NCBI GenBank assembly: GCA_027574665.1
Contig: CM050655.1
Location: 9,109,170 to 9,173,169 of the forward strand
Source: Rhynochetos jubatus
Lineage: Eukaryota > Chordata > Aves > Eurypygiformes > Rhynochetidae
DNA: 64,000 bases
Direction: 5' to 3'
Every line of letters begins with the position of its first letter. Position 1 is the first letter of the stretch. This document shows positions 27,201 to 40,700 of the stretch, piece after piece. The notes beneath the pieces were generated by a model. It was given only the letters and a program-made list of their open reading frames with translations, was not told the origin of the DNA and ran no database searches. The position numbers were made by a program, and so were the translations under genes.

Positions 27201-30200
27201 ACTTCTGTTATATAAAACAATCCACTTCTTTTAGACATACTGCAACTTATCTGTTCCATGCGGTTTATATGTAGTGTTTGGTCTGTTCATGAAAAGAAAT
27301 AACTTACAGCTTTACAGAGAATGAGATATTCCCATAAATATCACATTTCATTTTAAGAGAGAAAGTCCAGTTAAGCTCGTAAGAGAAAAAGGAAGGAATT
27401 GGCCAACTGGATCCTGTCTATTCAGAGCTTTTGTTTGGGGCTTTCTTGACGGCTCACATTAATGTAACAGACGGCGTTTCTTCATAACAGCCTTTGGTTC
27501 AGACTGGCCATAGCTGGGAAATAGTTTGATACTCCAACTTAAGCCATGCAAAATATTTTGCTGGCGACTTCAACAAGGGAAAAACCCCTTGGGGTGATCT
27601 GGTCTGCGCAGCCTGGGGAGGGGGGCCAGGGGGAGATGAAGCTGCTTCTGGCCTGTGACTTCAGATGACTCTGGGCTTGGAGAATGTGAAACGCACATGA
27701 GACAGAGGTGGGGAGCACGGGGCATCAAAGGGAAAAAATGTCCCTGGCCAGCACATGCTCCCCTGAGCTGATCCTTATCCCAGTGATCAGCTGTGCTCAT
27801 CCCTCACAGGGAGGAGAAAGGGAGAGCTGCCAGATATCTGAAGGGAAAAGCACAGCTAAATCCACATCCATTTTGTTGTAGTTGTAAAGAGGACAAGACA
27901 AGCCTTTTCAGGTTTTATTATTATTGGAAGCAGCAAAGTTTGAGGACTCGGGGAGTGCAAGGATGTGGTGGTGGACTTCACATACAGGAAGCTAGGAATG
28001 TTTAGGAATTTTTTTTTTCCTTAAAAAAAAAAATTGTATAAACACCACAGCAGAGAAATTAGGAGTCCATTATTCATATCCAGGGCAAACAGCACAGCAG
28101 GCTCAGCTGTAGGAAGCTCATGACCAGATAAGAAGCAGCACCCAGCTAAGCACACACATGAGTTCAGGGTGCTGGGAGTCCCATCATTAGCCAGTCTGGA
28201 AAGTGCCTTGAGAAAAGGCAGGTTTCATGCCACCCAACTTTTAGGGACCCCCAGATTCTGTCTCTGTGTAGTTCCCAGCACCCTCAGTATTCGTTGTCTA
28301 AGGAGGAGCAGGAGGTATAAGCCCTGGGAAGAAATACTGCTCTGACAGCCTGGAACCTGGACCACACCAGGCGGTTTGCACATTTTTAAGTACAATGTAG
28401 CTCTGAGTTCCTCCCAATGTTTTCCTGGTCTAGTGCTAACTGTCAGATGAAGTTTTGTATGATGCTTTTCTGGAAAGTGCTGTCAAAGGGCCATCACCTT
28501 ACGCCTCTGAAACCACCAGGTTCTCATTGCTTTGCCCTTGAAGAGGAGGCTTTCTTTTTTCCTTTCCCTAAACAGATGAATAAGTCCTTCTCAAACATGC
28601 AGTTGGATTCAGGGGACCCAAACCACTCTCTCCACAGAACATAAACAACTTCGAGAGCAGCCTGAAAACTTTCCCACACTGAGGTTGTCACCTTCTCCCC
28701 TCCCTTTAGGGGGATCACTCAAACCAGGACAGTAATTTGGTTTTCTGGCTCTCTCCCTTTTCACTCCTTCATTCAGTGTTAACAAAAACATGACCGTAAG
28801 CCAAACACAGAGCAACATCTGTGGAGAGGAGATGCATCTGGGATGGACGAAAGCAGGAGCTGCAGCTCATCTTGCACGGGCCACCTCAGAGGGCAAAACT
28901 CTCCCTGGGCCACTGAGCCTGGCCAAACCCCTGCTGCATGCAAGGGCAAAGCATTCCAGCAGCAATGCCATGAGAACTTCAGGTCATCTACAAACACTGA
29001 TACCAACCACCAGCAAGCAAACGGGGCAGGGGGGGGAAGACTATGCAGCAAAGCCCAACCCGCCAGATGAAGCCTGCCCATCAGTCAGCTGCCACAGGCT
29101 GATGCCGCTCAGGACTGGCAGCATCAACCCAGCCCAAATCAGGCACCTGCCCCTCCTGGCCTCCATCCTTGCTTTTCAGTTTGTCCTCCAAGAAGCGTAG
29201 TAGTCACTTGGTGCTAAGGGTCGCCAAGATAACTTTCTCTCAAGAACTGAAATGTCAAGGAGAGAGACACAAGAAAGCCTGAGCTGGAGCCTTTCGCAAC
29301 AGGAAGGAGGTTGTTACAGCAGTAATTTACTGTGGTAGGTTTTGCAGCATGATTGCAACATATCATTACACCAGTTTTATCCTTTTCCATTTGGCAGACG
29401 CCGATTCCTTCCCCCTGTTTCTTATAGAGAACAAGCCAATGTGGCTGCATTTCAAATGGCTTCAAACTCTGCCAATGGCAATAAAAAAACCCATAGCTGA
29501 AAAGTTCTCACAATTGCATTAACTTACCCAAAACTAATACATACTTATATACACACATATAAGTAAAAAATATACACAGTTCAGCCAACTGGAAAGGGTG
29601 GTGCCAGAGAAATGGTGGGGCTGGTCTCCTCTCCCAGTAGGTAAAACAAACAAAAGATGGGTTAAGTAGGAGCCAGAAATGAGATGGGCTGCGCAGGTCT
29701 CCAGACAGATAAACTCTTGCTTACTTGCTATCCTACTGCCTCAGCTGCATTAGGTACTTTCCCAGCACAAAGAGAGACCACGTGTTCTCTTTGCAAGATT
29801 TCTGTGCACTGTAAAACATGGAGTCAAAAGTCAGAGCCCACAGAGACAGGGGATCAATGTTGTGTTGGTACCATGGGGAGTGAGCATTCATGGTACAAAA
29901 CATCTGGTGACATTTCTCCGCCTGCCCCCAGGCTCATCTTCGCTCTTCCAGTAGAGTCCAACAGTAGAAAGTACACAGCGGTTCATTACAAGACTTTCTT
30001 TGGGATGCTAAAAGGAGTATTTTTGTTGCTGAGCCCTTTACTGACACCAATGGAAATAATAAATAGCTCCTATTAAGTCACCAAAGTTTGAGTAGGGCAA
30101 AGTTGAGGAGAAAGGGGACCACTCAGTCTCTAGGGAGTTCCACAGCGCTGCTGCAGTGGGACTGAACACCTCCGTGCAAGAACCTGAAGCTGTGAGCAGA

Positions 30201-33149
30201 GAAAGCGAGCTGGGAGGGAAACAGAGCTGTCACTGCCTCCACGAGCAGCGTGACGAGAGTGGGATTTATTATACATAATTTTGTACTTCTACGGCATTTC
30301 TTCTCCTTTGTTTTAAGCTTTGGGATGGCAAGATGTTTCTGCTGATGCATCTCCGTTCACGTCCAACTGCTTTTTGCAAGGAACAACTTTATTGCCAATC
30401 ATCGTGACCTTGCAGGAACTGCTGTTCCTTTCTCTGAACGAACTGCCAATTCAGGAGCTGGCAGCACACAGCACAGGTGAGGAAGAAGCTGAGAAACAGA
30501 CTGAGGTTGGGAAGTGCATCCCTCCTCGCGCTTGGCAAAACAGGGGGCTTCACAATGGGGTCACAGACCCACCACCTACAAGGACCTCTGTTGTTTGTAC
30601 AGCAAACCTGCAGGGAAAGGAATTTTACTTCCTCGCTATGTTTTCTGGAGCCAGCAGGCAATGGGGGCAATATTTGGGAATATCTCAGATGGAGAAAGAT
30701 GCACTGGATGGCATGAAAGTCTAAGTTCTCCTATTTGATCCTATTTAAAGTCCTATGACTTGATTCCTACTTGAAAGCAAGGCATTATATTAATCTTCCC
30801 ATCTCAGTGATAGGGAAAGAGAAATTGAGTATCAGCTCAGCTCAGCTCTCACCTAATGGAGGATACTCCTGAGATGTTTTCAGAGGATGTTAAAATAAGA
30901 CAATATATCACTTTAATTAAAGGAAAATAAATTGCTTCAGGGTACTGAGCTTATCTTTCTGAGGAGCTGTCTGTAATTCAACTGAAACAGTGTGATTCTC
31001 AGAAGTATTTACACACTCTGGCAAGCATCTTCATTTAAAAAGATATTAAAGAAAATAGTTGTGACTGTTGCAATGAGTCTTCAGCTTAGGACTAAGTAAT
31101 TAGCAATTAACATATAGTGATAATTCTCTATCTGTGTTCTAGATTTGAAACTTTGGTTAAGCTCCAATGCAATCAAGAAACACTTGTTTCTAAAATATCT
31201 TATTTACAACTTGATTCACAGTTGTGCCAGACTTGAAAGGGATGGCAGGAAGAAGAAAGGAACAGAGAAGCAGCCACTACTCTTTCTTCCAAATTAAATT
31301 CTTGTTTATGATTTCAGTAGTGTGGCATGAAGTAACCACGAGCAATGAAATAATTTGTATTTTCTTATTTAAGAATGTGAGGTTTAGAAAGAATATTTTC
31401 CTTAAAAAACAGACTTTAATATCTTGTTGGAACAATAAAGCCATTCTTTAAAAGGTCAGCTATTACACCTCCTATGAAAAAAACGATAATTTTATTAATC
31501 CTGAGTGACTTCTTCAAATGAAACAATAGATGACTTATTTCTTCCCGTCTTCCTGCATATATTATCAGCAAAGCATTAATGAAAAGGAACTCTGGTGAAA
31601 AGCCCTCTGAAGGTTTTCTAAAATGCAGATCAGCTCAGTACAGAATAGCAAACGCGTATGTGTGGTAAACGGAGTGAACAAATTTGCAGGAAACAAATCT
31701 GCTGAATGAGCATCTCAGCAGTAAGAGGGTAAAGCTTGTACATTGTATTATATTTCAGTATGAAACACACTTGAATATGAATACTTCTATATGCAGATAG
31801 ACCCTCCAACCATGAAAAACTGTTTTACAGTTCATTTTGCTGCTTGAATTTCATAAGGCAAACAATCTACTCCCTCATGCTTTCTGCACTGTGGTGGGCC
31901 CCACTTCTCAGGCACCTGGTCAGCTGCTCTTGGGCACGAATCCCAAAAGCAGTTCCCTGAGGAGATAAATTTCACCCGCCCAGCAGTTTGGGTTAGCAAA
32001 CGCAAGCTTGAATGTGTGGGGAGTGAATTTCACTCTGTGTGTAATTATCCAGTAAAGGAAGATAGAGATTTACCATGTTTGGATTATTTTCCTATACAAT
32101 TACCAACGTGTTGAATGCAAGAGATTCTTCTGCAATAGCTTCTGCTCTGGTCAGCAATCTAAACACGATTTAAATGTTCATGTCTGTATTACATACTGCA
32201 AAACACTAAAATGTATTTGTTAAAAAATTAAATAAAGGATGAAAGTCACCAGGGAGATTTCAAGAGGGTTTTATACCAGAAGGTTCTTGTCTGATTATTT
32301 AGCAGAAGCTCATTTTTAAACACTGTGCAGTCAACCTCTGAAGGAAAGCTCGTAAAGACCTAATCCTTCAGAAATTAAACTTTTACAAAATCAGTTTACT
32401 GTTCTTATTAAATAACTGTTTCTACTATAATTCTGAAAGCACATCCAAGCCCACTAGTGTCAAGAGAAAACTGAGCAAACAGAAGAAGCTGTGAATATCT
32501 ACTATAGATAACTAGTGCCTATAAAACAAAAAGAAAAATTCTTTCAAGAAAATCTACAAATACCACCAAGTCTGCAAACTATAGATTCACCTCAATGGTA
32601 TGAAATCCTCACCAGTGCTAGATCCCCATTGACTTAAGTAAATCCCGGATGTAGAGGAAGTGAAGGTTCCCAACACTAAGAAAACTCTATACAAGCTAAT
32701 TCAAAGAAAATTCTGACAAAAACCTTCTGAGAAAATTCAGAGCAAAACCTTTACACTAGAAACCAGGCTGGATCCAAACCAAGGTAGCATGTTGTAAAAT
32801 AGGAACACGCACACACACACACTCCCAAATGTGAGAGGATTAATTGGGAAGTGAAAGGGATGGATAATGCACTTCATTTACTTCACACTTAATAGGAGGA
32901 TCCGTTACTTGAAATGAGAGTCATAAGGCAAACCCTACCTGTTGGTCACCAGGGAAGAACACTTCACTGGATATATTCATTAGTGGCACTGAGCAGGCAT
33001 TTTGAGACCAGTTTCCATAACAACCTTACCAACTCTTTCCTCAAGAGGCAGTAGCTCGTTTGGAGCCCATCCCTGGGTTAGCGCTGCTGGGGCTGTTTCC
33101 TACTGCTTTTAAATGTAAAATTCAGTCTCTGTCAATACAAAGTCCCTGC

Positions 33150-33480
33150 CTTTTTCCTATCTAGTTGCTCAGGACTGCAAGAGCCACCTTCAATAATCCC
33201 AAGTAACATCTGCTTAAACCATTCCAAATGATTTGGCATCTTCAGCAAACTTTGTCACTCACTGGTCACCTGTCTTCCCACATAGCTCTGAGTTCATTCC
33301 ATAATGGAGCGCTCTGGATTCTCAATGGAGACCTTCTTCCCATGTGAAGACTGGCCATTTGCTCCTCCCTTTTTTTCTGCTTCATATGTGTTTATTAATC
33401 CACTAAAATAAAACAAAAATCCTTCTTACCCTGCAACGGCTTGGTATCTATAGGAACATGTGCTGAATCACTGATAACAA
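33150..33480 (-). mobile_element. Ancient, diverged CR1-like fragment
   Basis: Despite heavy divergence, the plus strand follows the reverse complement of old CR1 families. It has GATTTGGCATCTTCAGCAAA (the CR1 'gtcatctgcaaac' region), then TCCCATGTGAAGACTGGCCA, then a degraded counterpart of the TATTAATCCA region, in the expected order. The boundaries are uncertain and it may extend farther on both sides. Confidence 0.5.
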
Positions 33481-34280
33481 CTTTTCTACACATCCAAAGG
33501 CACTAGATAAAGTAGGATGTTCTGTTCCTGACAACACCTTAAAGAAATGATAGTTTGGTAAGTACGCCTTCTCATGGTGGGAGCTGCCATGCCTGTGCAA
33601 TTTGTTTCTTTTTATTACAGCATCCCACCTCTACAAGCTTTTAACAGATCTTTTATAGTGATATCCTGACAGAAACCAGGCATTTCTTTTCATGCACTGT
33701 ACTTGGTTTTTGTTTAGATCTGCAGCATTCGTGCATAAAATGAGTCCACATTTGTTTCTTGTCTGTGTTTATGTGCTGTGATTATCAGATTGTAATAGTC
33801 TATTATTTCTTCTCAGATTTTATTACACTCTACAATTTTTATTCCTGGATTACAGGATTTTCATTATTTCATCTGCTTGTGATGTGTCACCCATACTTGT
33901 GCAGTCTTCCATGCACAGTGGCTTTCCCAGTTTGGGGGGGGAAAGCATAAACCACTTGGTGATGCATAGTGCCACCAGAATAACTGTGACCAACCTTGGC
34001 TCATGTGAAGCCCATCTTTCTTGTGTACACTAACTTCAACACCTGTCCTACTTTTAAGACACCTAAACTCTGCATCCTAGTGCTACCTTTTCAACTAGGT
34101 ATCCCCCTTTACTTCTTCGCCTTAGCTTTACAGTTGGTCACATCCTCAACATGATGATGCAGCCTTCAACATGACCTGTACGCCCAGCCCTTCTCTCTCC
34201 CTGTCACCTCAGCAGCACAATTTTCACAGTTGGAAATGGAAACACAATCAAACCCTTTGATGTTTTTGTAGCTGTGAGGT

Positions 34281-34300
34281 AAAAAAAAAAAAAAAAAAAA
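34281..34300. repeat. A20 homopolymer
   Basis: Twenty consecutive A bases lie on the plus strand. No retroposed body with target duplications is apparent next to it. Confidence 0.9.
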
Positions 34301-34609
34301 GATGAAGCCTCCCTGATCTAGGAAACTGCTGGCATAGCAACAGCAGAGAGGAAAATTGGAGCAGAATATTTTTCAGCAGTAAACCATTATTTTTAAGGAC
34401 TCTAAGGGTAACCCTTCCCTGTTTAGCAGGCTCTTTGACAAAGGGCTGTCTGTGAGGAAGGAGAAAAAAAATGGTTATTTGCAATTTGGGATTGAAATTT
34501 CCAGAGTCTCACACAAAAAAGTGATTTTTCAACAGATGCTGTGGCTTCTTCTTCATTACTGAGCATGAAATGCTAATTGAAAACAAGGTCAAGGTGAGTC
34601 ACGTCTTGA

Positions 34610-34860
34610 TCAAACAACATATGTTCATTAAAGGAAAATATTGCCAAACAAGCTTGATTGTCTCCAAATCATTTCTTTAGTCTTTAGCTTTTTCAGTTTC
34701 TTTTAAGATACAATTTAATGTTTATGGATTTCAGTAAGGAATCTGATATACTGTTGTTTGATATCCTGAGGGAAGCCATTAATTAAGTTGGCTTGCTCTG
34801 AAATGCAGTTAAATTGATAGAAAACAGGCCACAGAGCTTCAGGAAAAAAGGCTAATTGTA
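34610..34860 (+). mobile_element. Ancient, diverged CR1-like fragment, reverse-transcriptase region
   Basis: The order ACATATGTTCATTAAAGGAA, then TTGCCAAACAAGCTTGATTG, then TTTATGGATTTCAGTAAGGA matches an old CR1 open reading frame 2 segment in plus orientation, including the conserved 'DFSKAFD'-type coding region. It is full of stops and small gaps and cannot encode an enzyme. Its orientation is opposite to the fragment near 33.2 kb, so the two are probably separate insertions. Confidence 0.45.
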
Positions 34861-37740
34861 AACCAGACTCCTCCTAGCATCTACCAGAACTTCCATGGGG
34901 CAAGGTTAGGTCCTTCTGACCCAGCATAAGGGACCTGAAAAGGCAAGCTGGGACAAGCTTCTCCCTTCAAGCAGAGTTGGTGCTAAATAGTTAAGGAGCT
35001 GCAGAAAATGAGGGAGAGAGCTCGAGATGGCAGAGCTAATGAAGCAAGGTTTGTGTGGGACACTGCCTACACTAATGTGTCTGGGAAACAGGGAATCTAA
35101 CTGATACGCTGTCAATCATCAAAACCACTGACAGCTAAGACAACCTGGCTGTCAGAATCTGGCTCTGACAGCAGAGAGCAAATTGCATCCCAGTGCACAG
35201 GGCGACACTGCAGCCGAGTAACTCGGAAAATGGTCAGCTACCGTTGCCTTATTTAATGACTTGTGCATCGAAGGTCACCTGCTAACGTGGCTGAATTTTA
35301 CTTTCTTGTGTATCCAAGGTCTAACGCTTTTTCTATTACATGCACACACGTCTCTGACAAATGGATTTCTGAGTTCGAGCCCGTGTAGCTGTCATCGACC
35401 TCACCAGCGGCAGTCAGGTTGCCAGTATTCAGCTGTCTGTCAAAGAACACTTTGCAGCCCAAAAGGCATATAATTGGAGAACAAAAGAGCGAACTCAGCT
35501 ATTAGTACCAGCCCCAAACATCTGGATACTGGCTTTAGTTCCACAATAAACCAAGTCGGTGCTTAAGCTGGATATGGATTGGCAAGTCCTTGACAACAGG
35601 TTTCCTATGAGTTGCAGAACTTCTGTTTTGTGGTCATAGAAGAAACAAGGGGGGCGGGGAGGGGGTGGCGAAATTATGTTTTTCATTTGGAGGCTTTATT
35701 TTCCAGTTCAAAGAAAATGAGGAAATACAGATAAATGGGAAATTAATATTATGTTTCCCCCCAAATTTAAAATGTATTTGTTATGGTTGTGGTCACTTAT
35801 ACTCCATTTGTGCTTTAGGGGCTTAACATGCATGTAATAAAAAGATTTTTCCTGAGTGAAGGAAGTCATACAATTCTGCTCTCAAGGACAGGTTGTGTGT
35901 TCCTGACCTACACTCCAAAGCCTTTGACACCTGATTCACATCACATCAGCAGCACAACAGGAATTTGCAGCACCTTCAGCACAGAAACACAGATGGCAAA
36001 AGCCCTCTCCCCTTTCCCAGACCTCATCCAGTCACCTGTAGGGCACCTCCTTCTCACCCAGATGAAACCTTGGCTGGATGTTATCACTCTGGACCACCGT
36101 AGCCTTCCACCTCCCAGACATATCAGTGCTGCGCCATACCCACAGAGTCCAAAGCCACAGGGGTCTTTGGGCAAGTTTCAGGGAAAGGGCCCTTCTGTAA
36201 AGGGCAGCACTTCTGCCCTGTGCAAGTGCTATAGTGGGGCTTTTTCACTTTGAAGGTGAAAAACAAACTGTCTGGCCTGCAGAACTGTCCAGATCCCTGT
36301 GGCTGCCAGAGGGGATGACCACAAAAGCCAAGTTCACCCTCCTGGGAGGGTTTTCCCCAATAGCCCTGACCTGCAAGGAGAAGGCAGGCAAAGCAGCTCC
36401 CTCTGGGCAGCCACAGCCTCCCTGGCCTCCTCCACCAAGGACGTGGCAGCCACCAAGGTTGTGGCCATCAACTCCCTCCACTGAGGGAATTGTACCTTGC
36501 CAAGCTTGGTGCTGATTGCAAGATCAATTTCATGCACCACTAAGGATTTAAATACTGTATGTAAACCAGAACACTTTGAAGTGTTCAAAACTTCAATACC
36601 TCTAAAGGGTTTTCATCAGAACAGAGAAGCAACTGCTATGAAGACATCTGTGAATAGCTTATTCCTCATCCTAGAGATACAATTTCTTCCTAGTGCATGC
36701 AGGAATGTGGCATCAGGTCCCTGAAAGCTCCCCAACATACATGGAAAGCTGGATAAAACCTGAATGGACCAGAAACCTTTTGTGCGTGTGAAAAAGGGTT
36801 TGTACAATATTCACATTTACCTTTTATTTCCAGAGGTTTGGGATTTTTTTCTTTTTTTTTTTTTTAAAAACAGACTTGTGCAATTTCAATTATTCAGAGT
36901 ATTTCAAAGGATGAAAAACGCACTACAGAAACTTATACCAAATTTCTGATGGAACACAGCATTTTGCGCTCTCATCTGTACCATGAATGACAATAAAACT
37001 GTCCTGGCTGATAACATGGGAATTTAATCCATCTTTGACATCATTTCTGGAAGTGCGGCAAGTTTCCTTCAAAGACAAACATCTTTTCATTGTTAACAGT
37101 AAATATTTTTAGAAGCTGTGAGACAGGCACATTACTACAGTTCCCAAAAATCTCAACCAAGAAGAGACCTCATTCCCTGCATCCTTACTCTGTAGGTCCA
37201 AAACACCCTTTCAGAACTTGCTGTGTCTTTAGAGGCCCTAGCGTCTTTAAAGTGCTTCTGCAAGGAACAAGTAGTTCCCGTTAATCAAGCTGTTATTTAT
37301 CTAAGTGACTCAGCTTGAACAGTGAATGACAATATTTTGAAGATATTGCTTCTCAGGCAAAAATCTGCCAAGTATTATGAGCCCATTCCCACGTCATACA
37401 CAGACAGAAACTAGCAAAGAGACATTTGGTAGAGAATTTAAGCAGAGAAAAGCTTCTCTGTGCCCCAGTTCCCAAGTTTTGTTTCATTTTAATTTCAAAA
37501 CAATGTGTGTTTGCATGCATGCTGACTTGAAGCCTCCGTGGGAAAAAAAAGCCACCACAAACACAAAGCACCAGTCATAGTTCTGCAATGTCTATTAGAT
37601 CAAAATCATCCTGTGAACAGCAGCAACGTAGAGGGTTGCTGAAACTTCGTATCAATGGCTTAGTCAAGATGTCATTCTCCAAACATGCACTGAACAAACT
37701 GTTTTGGGAATGGACACAGGGGCGTTCAGACTGAGCTGAA

Positions 37741-37751
37741 GGGGGGGGGGG
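37741..37751 (+). repeat. G11 homopolymer
   Basis: Eleven G bases are followed by TGTAGGGGTGTGGTGG. With the following G-runs it could form an imperfect G-quadruplex. Confidence 0.85.
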
Positions 37752-40700
37752 TGTAGGGGTGTGGTGGAAGATAAAAAAAATTAAGCCACTCTTGGATTTA
37801 CTGGGTGTGGTTTGTTTCAGTTTTCAGGATTTGTTTTTGTTTGGTTGGTTGTTTTTCTATATGTAAATACTTTTGGTAGGTTATTAAACACATCAATTTA
37901 TAACACTAAATTTCATTCAGTTGCCTCTTCAGTTACTTTATGATAAGGATTCCTAAAGCAATGCAAATGCCCGCTTGGAAGAGAAAACCCTCTTATCTTA
38001 CAGCACCAACATCTTCTAACAAAAAAGCGAGTTCATTACTGTGGAGACAAATCCCACTTTTCCCTGGGAATTAAGCACCTACACAGTTTGAAAGCCGTCT
38101 GGCAAGTTTCACACCTAAGCAGAGGAACTGAGAACAGATTTTGATTCTTTTCTTTCTTTCCTGCTTTACAGGAAAAGAATCTCATCCTTACAGCCATTAG
38201 TAACACAGTTTGTCTCTTATTTTCAGGCAAATTCACATTGTAAGGCAGCCACCAGGAAGGTGAGGGAAACAGTGGTGTAAGTGGCACAGGAGATCCATAT
38301 ATAAAAAACCAAACCCAATACTTTTGATGTGTGTTCCCGGGACTTGAACTAATTTGCTTTTTATTGTATAGGGACCCTGATCTGTTGCAATAGGGATGTA
38401 AGAAGGAAGCAAGCACACATTTAACTTGTGTTGGAAAGACTTGAATAGGTCCCAGTTTTTACTCTTCAAGCTGTAAATGCTGGAAGGGAATCCATTGCAG
38501 AACGGGATTTAAAAAGCACCGGAGGACGCACCCCGCTCCCAGGCGAACAGCGGCTGCGTGGTCCCTGGCAGCCTCTGTGCCTTTATGGAGCACCCAGACC
38601 CTGTAACAACAACTCTGCCTCGCGCTGCGGCTGTGAGAGCACACAGCAAGGGCTCAAGGAAAGGAGGAGAGCAGCAGGCCAAGTCTTGTATTTTTGACCT
38701 TACCTTTACCACAACATCTTCCCAGGAGAACTTTGCTGGGAACACAGAGGCACTGGCAAGCTCTTGCCTGAACCTCAGTTACTTGCTGTAAGGTACAAAG
38801 CCTGCAGGAACGGCCCTTGTGGCTGCACTATCCATGAGTCGCAGCTTCCATTTGGGGTCAAACTGTTCAGAAACAGCGTGCTTTATGATGTGCCAAACAA
38901 TTCATTTCTGCTTTGTCTTTATTTGGGGGCTGAACAAACCCAGCCACTGTTGTGTATTGCAGCAGCAGAGTATTTTTCTTGGAGCAGACTGAGAAACAGC
39001 GTACGTTTTCTCAGATTCTGAAAACTCCAAGCTTCTGCGGTCAGAGGCCAAGACAGCCCCACTGATAAACCCAGAAGCATGGTTTTACCCACCACTCGAC
39101 GGAAGCTGCCCTCCCCCTCTCGCACCAGCCCTCTCACCCTGTGCTTTGGGACTGGGAGGACACAGATGCGCAGCTCTGCAGCGTGGGGGCTCAGCTCTCC
39201 CCCACGGATGGGCTGACCCTGCAAACACAACACCTCGCTCACCTTTTGCAATGCTGTCAGAAATCAATGCCAAGCAATGCTGTGCCTGCAGCCCTGTGAT
39301 GGAAAAATAATTCAGGGAAAAACCCTCAACCCGAAAATCAATAGTCTAAGAGACCCTGGCCAGTCCCAGTCTGCTGGAGAACGGGGTGGAGAGAGCTAAA
39401 GCACTGGGGAGCCACGGTGCAAAACCTACACATTTCCAGTGAGCAGAGCAGCAGGCTGGCTCAGCAAGAAGCCTTGATTTTAGGAAAGGCCAAACATCGA
39501 CAGATTTTCTCAGCACCCACCACAGATGAGCACTGCTGAGGAGGAGCATGATGGAGCCTTTTCCCCAAGGCAGGAGCAGCCCTGCTGAGCTTATGGGAAC
39601 ACGCTCAAGATCCTGCGCCTCTCAGCTGGCTACAATAATGTCTGCTTTACCGACAGGACTTTAGAGAGGCACCGAAGGCAAATATTAAGATATAAAAGTA
39701 CCTAATAAAACAAAGCATTAGAGCTTAAATTGAATTGGGACTCTGCTTGGCTCCCTCACAAGAGCCAACACATGCCAGGACCAGTTTCATTGGTGAGGAA
39801 AGGTTAACACCCTAACAATTAAAATTTTTCCCATGCTGATATTTTCCATTTGTTCCTTAACAGTGGAAATAACTGATTTTTCATCTAGAGCATAGGAGCA
39901 AGAGGTCACATGCTGTCCCTCCTCAGAGACGTCATGATGATTGTCTGGAAAGGCTCATGGCCCCCAGGGGCTGAACAGGCCCGGATGGGCAGTAGCTGGG
40001 ACCCCACAGGCTCCTCTCTTGCCGGGCCAGCAAACCAATGCCAGAATTCACAGCCCTCTTCCAGAGCTGGGGTAAAGCTTTGCTCTTTCTGCGGCGAGAG
40101 AGCGCAGCTCTGCTGACGGTTGCGGTCAACATCCTCTCGAGGAGCTGCTGTATTTTCTCCTGTGTCCAAAGTCATCTATTTATTTTGAAACAGTGACAAA
40201 GCCTCTGCTGCTCTCCAGACAACACCACTGCCGTGTCAGTACAAAACATCCCCCCCCTCTGCCTCTGTCTGGCCACCCCTCCCTGCATCTGCCTGCTTGC
40301 GTGTGACGGGTGGGAGGAAAGCAATTTCCTTTTGCTAAATTATCCCTCTAAAAACTTACCTCAGTTGTTTCTGGACAAGCCTAAAATTGTGTACCTCTCC
40401 CAGCCACTCGCCTCTGCTGCTTTCTGAGCCACAGCTTCCTTTTCTGGTCCGCGAGCCTAACTCTGGAGCGCAACGCGCTGCCTGTGCCATCCTGACCGTT
40501 CAACATCAACCAGGTGTTTGGGCTGGGGAGAGTTTCTTCGGCTGTTCCTCCAGCATGCACAAAAAGGACCATGGTGAAGGTCAATGAAGTGGTATGCTAC
40601 ATGAATATTTTTTCTTTAGGTTCCTAAATCACTCTGTATACCAGGAAAAAACCCCCAAACCCTGGCACGAAAGCAACTTCAGTCCGTTACGTTTCCAGAG

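Larger units (their letters stand above)
20900..33149. other. Intergenic DNA, no gene recognised
   Basis: This is the longest stretch without an element that I can name. It includes an A18 run (24243-24260), a T8-A10 hairpin-like patch near 28011-28033 and a short CA repeat near 32808-32821. A candidate regulatory segment is listed separately. Open frames up to about 150 residues occur at 25.6-26.1 kb and 28.8-29.2 kb but overlap each other on opposite strands and match nothing I recognise. Confidence 0.55.

Noticed and set aside
35365-35395. GTTCGAGCCC resembling a tRNA T-loop and B box
   Set aside because: No matching A box, acceptor stem or anticodon arm could be found upstream, so it is not a tRNA gene.
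36299-36484. A stretch that superficially suggested a housekeeping-gene retrocopy
   Set aside because: The Lys-Val-Val-Ala-Ile-Asn-like phrase is too short, and the surrounding residues do not fit the enzyme that it called to mind.
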